Position numbers and translations under genes: made by a program. A stretch of DNA of 8,733 nucleotides, from NCBI GenBank assembly GCA_030632625.1, contig DAOVUK010000101.1:1-8733 (forward strand). The letters run 5' to 3'. The DNA comes from Gammaproteobacteria bacterium (GTDB taxonomy: Bacteria; Pseudomonadota; Gammaproteobacteria; GRL18). Below, in pieces: positions 6,413 to 8,733 of this stretch (positions are counted from its first letter, which is position 1; each line of letters opens with the position of its first letter). The notes below the pieces were generated by a model. That model was not told the origin of the DNA. It saw only the letters and a list, made by a program, of their open reading frames with translations, and searched no databases.

Positions 6413-6454
6413 GTTAATAAACGTTCTATCAAGATAAAAGATTGAGATAAAAAG

Positions 6455-7849
6455 ATGCCCTATATACCCCATACACCAGATGAAGTGAAGCAAATGCTTG
6501 CTGCTATTGGTGTTGATTCCATTGGTGACCTATTTGATGAAATTCCACAGGATCTGCGCAGCACAAGCTTAAATGCCATTCCTGCGGGACAATCTGAAAT
6601 GGCGGTACAACGTCTTTTATCTGAAAAATCCATGCTGGATGGTACACCTTTGTGCTTCGCCGGCGGCGGTGCTTATGAACATCATATTCCTGCTGCTTTA
6701 TGGGAAATTGCCACTCGTGGTGAATTCTATTCTGCCTATACTCCTTATCAGGCGGAAGCGAGCCAGGGTACCTTGCAGGTTGTTTACGAATTTCAAAGCA
6801 TGATCGCCAGTTTGACTGCCATGGATGTCTCCAATGCGTCTTTATATGATGGTGCGTCAGGTTTGGCAGAAGCCGTTTTAATGGCGGTTCGTGCAAATCG
6901 CAAAGCAAAATCAAAACGTATACTGATGCCTGAAAATGTCTCACCTGTGTATCGTCAGGTGGTTGAAACTATTGTCAAAAATCAGGGTATTAGCCTTGAT
7001 CTGATTGGCTTTGACAGTGCTTCAGGCACAATCGATATGAGTCAATTGACTGCTCAGTCTGAATCTTTTGCTGCTCTGGTGATACCACAGCCCAATTATT
7101 TCGGCAATCTGGAAGATGTGCATCAATTAACCGACTGGGCACATGAGCAGGGCGGACTTGTTATTGCACAGGTAAATCCTACCGCACTGGCTTTGTTAGA
7201 AGCACCTGGAAACTGGGGTAAAGAGGGTGCCGATATTGCTGTTGGTGAAGGCCAGCCTTTAGGTGTTCCTCTTGCATCAGGTGGCCCCTATGTGGGTTTT
7301 ATAGCATGCAAACAAAAACTGGTCAGACAATTACCTGGTCGTATTGTGGGACGTACTGTGGATCTGGATGGTAAGCCTGGATTTAGTTTGACCCTGCAGG
7401 CCCGTGAACAGCACATTCGTCGGTCTAAAGCCACTTCCAATATTTGTACCAACCAGGGTTTAATGGCCACTGCTGTAACATTATATCTGGCTTTTCTTGG
7501 GGCGGATGGTTTGCAGAAAGTCGCCGCATCCTGTGTTGCTAATACTCAAAAATTAATGTCGATATTAGAGGGTGTGTCAGGTGCTGAACTGCCTTTTGGA
7601 AAAAATGTCTTTCATGAGTTCGTAGTGTCTCTTGATGTTAATGTCGACAAGGTTCTGGAATGTCTGGCTGAAGAAGATATTGTGGGTGGCATAAAACTTT
7701 CCTTAAACGATAGTTCGCAACAGAATACATCCAGAAATTTATTATTAGTCTGTGTGACAGAAACCAAAACAGAAGAAGAATTGAACTTCTTTGCAAAGAC
7801 TCTGAATGACGTCCTTTCTAAGCTCAGAGAAGATGGAGGAGAGCAATAA
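6455..7849 (+). CDS. gcvPA: Glycine dehydrogenase (decarboxylating) subunit 1, P protein alpha
   Basis: First half of the two-subunit P protein, which with GcvPB decarboxylates glycine in a PLP-dependent reaction and loads the aminomethyl group on GcvH. 464 residues, slightly longer than the usual 440-450. It belongs to the fold-type I family but lacks the PLP lysine, which GcvPB supplies. Landmarks are [15 protein letters not shown] (68-82), [22 protein letters not shown] (93-114), [14 protein letters not shown] (127-140), [10 protein letters not shown] (212-221), [19 protein letters not shown] (264-282) and [24 protein letters not shown] (315-338). The ribosome site before ATG 6455 is weak. 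The stop codon TAA shares one base with the gcvPB start, so translation of the two subunits is probably coupled, which fits their 1:1 complex. Confidence 0.97.
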   Translation: MPYIPHTPDEVKQMLAAIGVDSIGDLFDEIPQDLRSTSLNAIPAGQSEMAVQRLLSEKSMLDGTPLCFAGGGAYEHHIPAALWEIATRGEFYSAYTPYQAEASQGTLQVVYEFQSMIASLTAMDVSNASLYDGASGLAEAVLMAVRANRKAKSKRILMPENVSPVYRQVVETIVKNQGISLDLIGFDSASGTIDMSQLTAQSESFAALVIPQPNYFGNLEDVHQLTDWAHEQGGLVIAQVNPTALALLEAPGNWGKEGADIAVGEGQPLGVPLASGGPYVGFIACKQKLVRQLPGRIVGRTVDLDGKPGFSLTLQAREQHIRRSKATSNICTNQGLMATAVTLYLAFLGADGLQKVAASCVANTQKLMSILEGVSGAELPFGKNVFHEFVVSLDVNVDKVLECLAEEDIVGGIKLSLNDSSQQNTSRNLLLVCVTETKTEEELNFFAKTLNDVLSKLREDGGEQ

Positions 7850-8733
7850 TGACTAAGCGAATTGTTGAACAGCAGGGTGAAGCGTTAATTTTTGAACGTT
7901 CGGATAAAAATCGTCGAAGTTCCTCTCTGGCACCCAGTATTGATGTCAATGAAGTTTGTAAGGGTTTACCTGAACACCTGCTAAGAAAACAAGACCTGGA
8001 ATTACCTCAGGTGGGTGAATTACAGGTGGTACGCCATTACACCCGTTTATCACAAAAGAATTTTTCAATTGATACCCATTTTTATCCCCTGGGTTCATGT
8101 ACCATGAAGTACAATCCCCGAGCCTGTAATACTCTGGCACAATTGCCGGGCGTAATTGGTCGTCATCCCATGGCCCATGCATCAATGAGTCAGGGCATTA
8201 TGAGCTGTTTATTTGATTTACAGAATATGCTGATGGAAGCAACGGGTATGAAACAGGTGTCACTCACTCCCATGGCTGGAGCTCAGGGTGAGTTCGCCGG
8301 GGTGGCGATGATTCGTGCTTATCATGACAATAATAATGATACTTTGCGCAGTGAAATTATTGTGCCCGATGCGGCCCATGGAACCAATCCTGCCACTGCA
8401 GTGATGTGTGGTTATAAAGTAAAAGAAATACCAACCAATGATCAGGGTGACATTGATCTGGAAGCACTGGAAAAAATAATTGGTCCGCAAACCGCCGGCA
8501 TTATGTTGACCACTCCATCCACATTGGGTGTGTTTGAACGCAAGATAAAACTCATTGCCGATATGATACATAAAGCCGGTGGCCTGCTGTACTATGATGG
8601 TGCTAATCTGAATGCGATTTTAGGTAAAGTGAAACCGGGCGATATGGGCTTTGATGTGATTCATATGAATCTGCACAAAACCTTTTCAACCCCCCATGGC
8701 GGTGGCGGACCCGGTGCCGGTCCCGTTGGTGTC
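7849..8733 (+). CDS. gcvPB: Glycine dehydrogenase (decarboxylating) subunit 2, P protein beta (3' end cut)
   Basis: PLP-bearing half of the split P protein. The first 295 codons are present and run off the right edge in frame; the family is about 480-500 residues, so roughly 190 are missing. The start ATG overlaps the gcvPA stop (TAATG) and has a strong GGAGGAG ribosome site about 8 nt upstream inside gcvPA. Visible motifs are [16 protein letters not shown] (76-91), [13 protein letters not shown] (139-151), [12 protein letters not shown] (173-184), [12 protein letters not shown] (248-259) and the cofactor loop [20 protein letters not shown], where K277 should form the Schiff base with pyridoxal phosphate. 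The following glycine-rich segment is characteristic of P proteins. No frameshift or missing catalytic residue is seen in the visible part. Confidence 0.97.
   Translation, partial: MTKRIVEQQGEALIFERSDKNRRSSSLAPSIDVNEVCKGLPEHLLRKQDLELPQVGELQVVRHYTRLSQKNFSIDTHFYPLGSCTMKYNPRACNTLAQLPGVIGRHPMAHASMSQGIMSCLFDLQNMLMEATGMKQVSLTPMAGAQGEFAGVAMIRAYHDNNNDTLRSEIIVPDAAHGTNPATAVMCGYKVKEIPTNDQGDIDLEALEKIIGPQTAGIMLTTPSTLGVFERKIKLIADMIHKAGGLLYYDGANLNAILGKVKPGDMGFDVIHMNLHKTFSTPHGGGGPGAGPVGV

Noticed and set aside
6504..6944. 146-codon minus-strand open frame opposite gcvPA
   Set aside because: It is antisense to strongly conserved gcvPA codons and its protein is rich in His, Trp, Gln and Pro without any domain pattern.

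Overview
This window reads as chromosomal DNA of a gammaproteobacterium with moderate-to-low GC. The GcvT, GcvH and ArfB proteins look E. coli-like, but glycine decarboxylase is split into two subunits (GcvPA and GcvPB), as in many sulfur-oxidising, methanotrophic and other non-enteric lineages. The genus cannot be fixed from the sequence alone.

Left part, minus strand (1-2840): an iron-uptake operon. A Fur-box-like site overlaps or abuts a good sigma-70 promoter (TTGCAT, 17 bp, TAGAAT). It is followed by fbpA, a periplasmic ferric-iron binding protein with a signal peptide, and by an fbpB-type two-domain permease that runs off the left edge a little before its expected end. A perfect 28-bp palindrome sits between the two genes and contains the fbpA stop codon. 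The permease has no usable ATG and probably starts at TTG. The ATPase subunit is not in the window and may lie beyond the left edge.

Middle (2974-3408, plus): arfB, a stop-codon-independent peptidyl-tRNA hydrolase that rescues stalled ribosomes, transcribed divergently from the iron operon.

Right part, plus strand (3452-8733): a glycine-cleavage operon. A promoter (TTGCCT, 17 bp, TATTAT) leads directly into a tandem glycine riboswitch. Then come lipA, gcvT, gcvH, gcvPA and gcvPB, the last cut by the right edge. The logic is coherent. Glycine sensed by the leader should raise expression of the T, H and P proteins, which oxidise glycine to CO2, ammonia and methylene-tetrahydrofolate. It should also raise a lipoyl synthase that makes the lipoyl arm carried by GcvH Lys65.

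The features most worth a second look are the riboswitch-controlled, structurally divergent lipA at the head of the operon, the extra hairpin inside the usually short inter-aptamer linker, and the palindrome at the fbpA stop. No CRISPR array, tRNA, rRNA, insertion sequence or wholly unknown gene system was seen.
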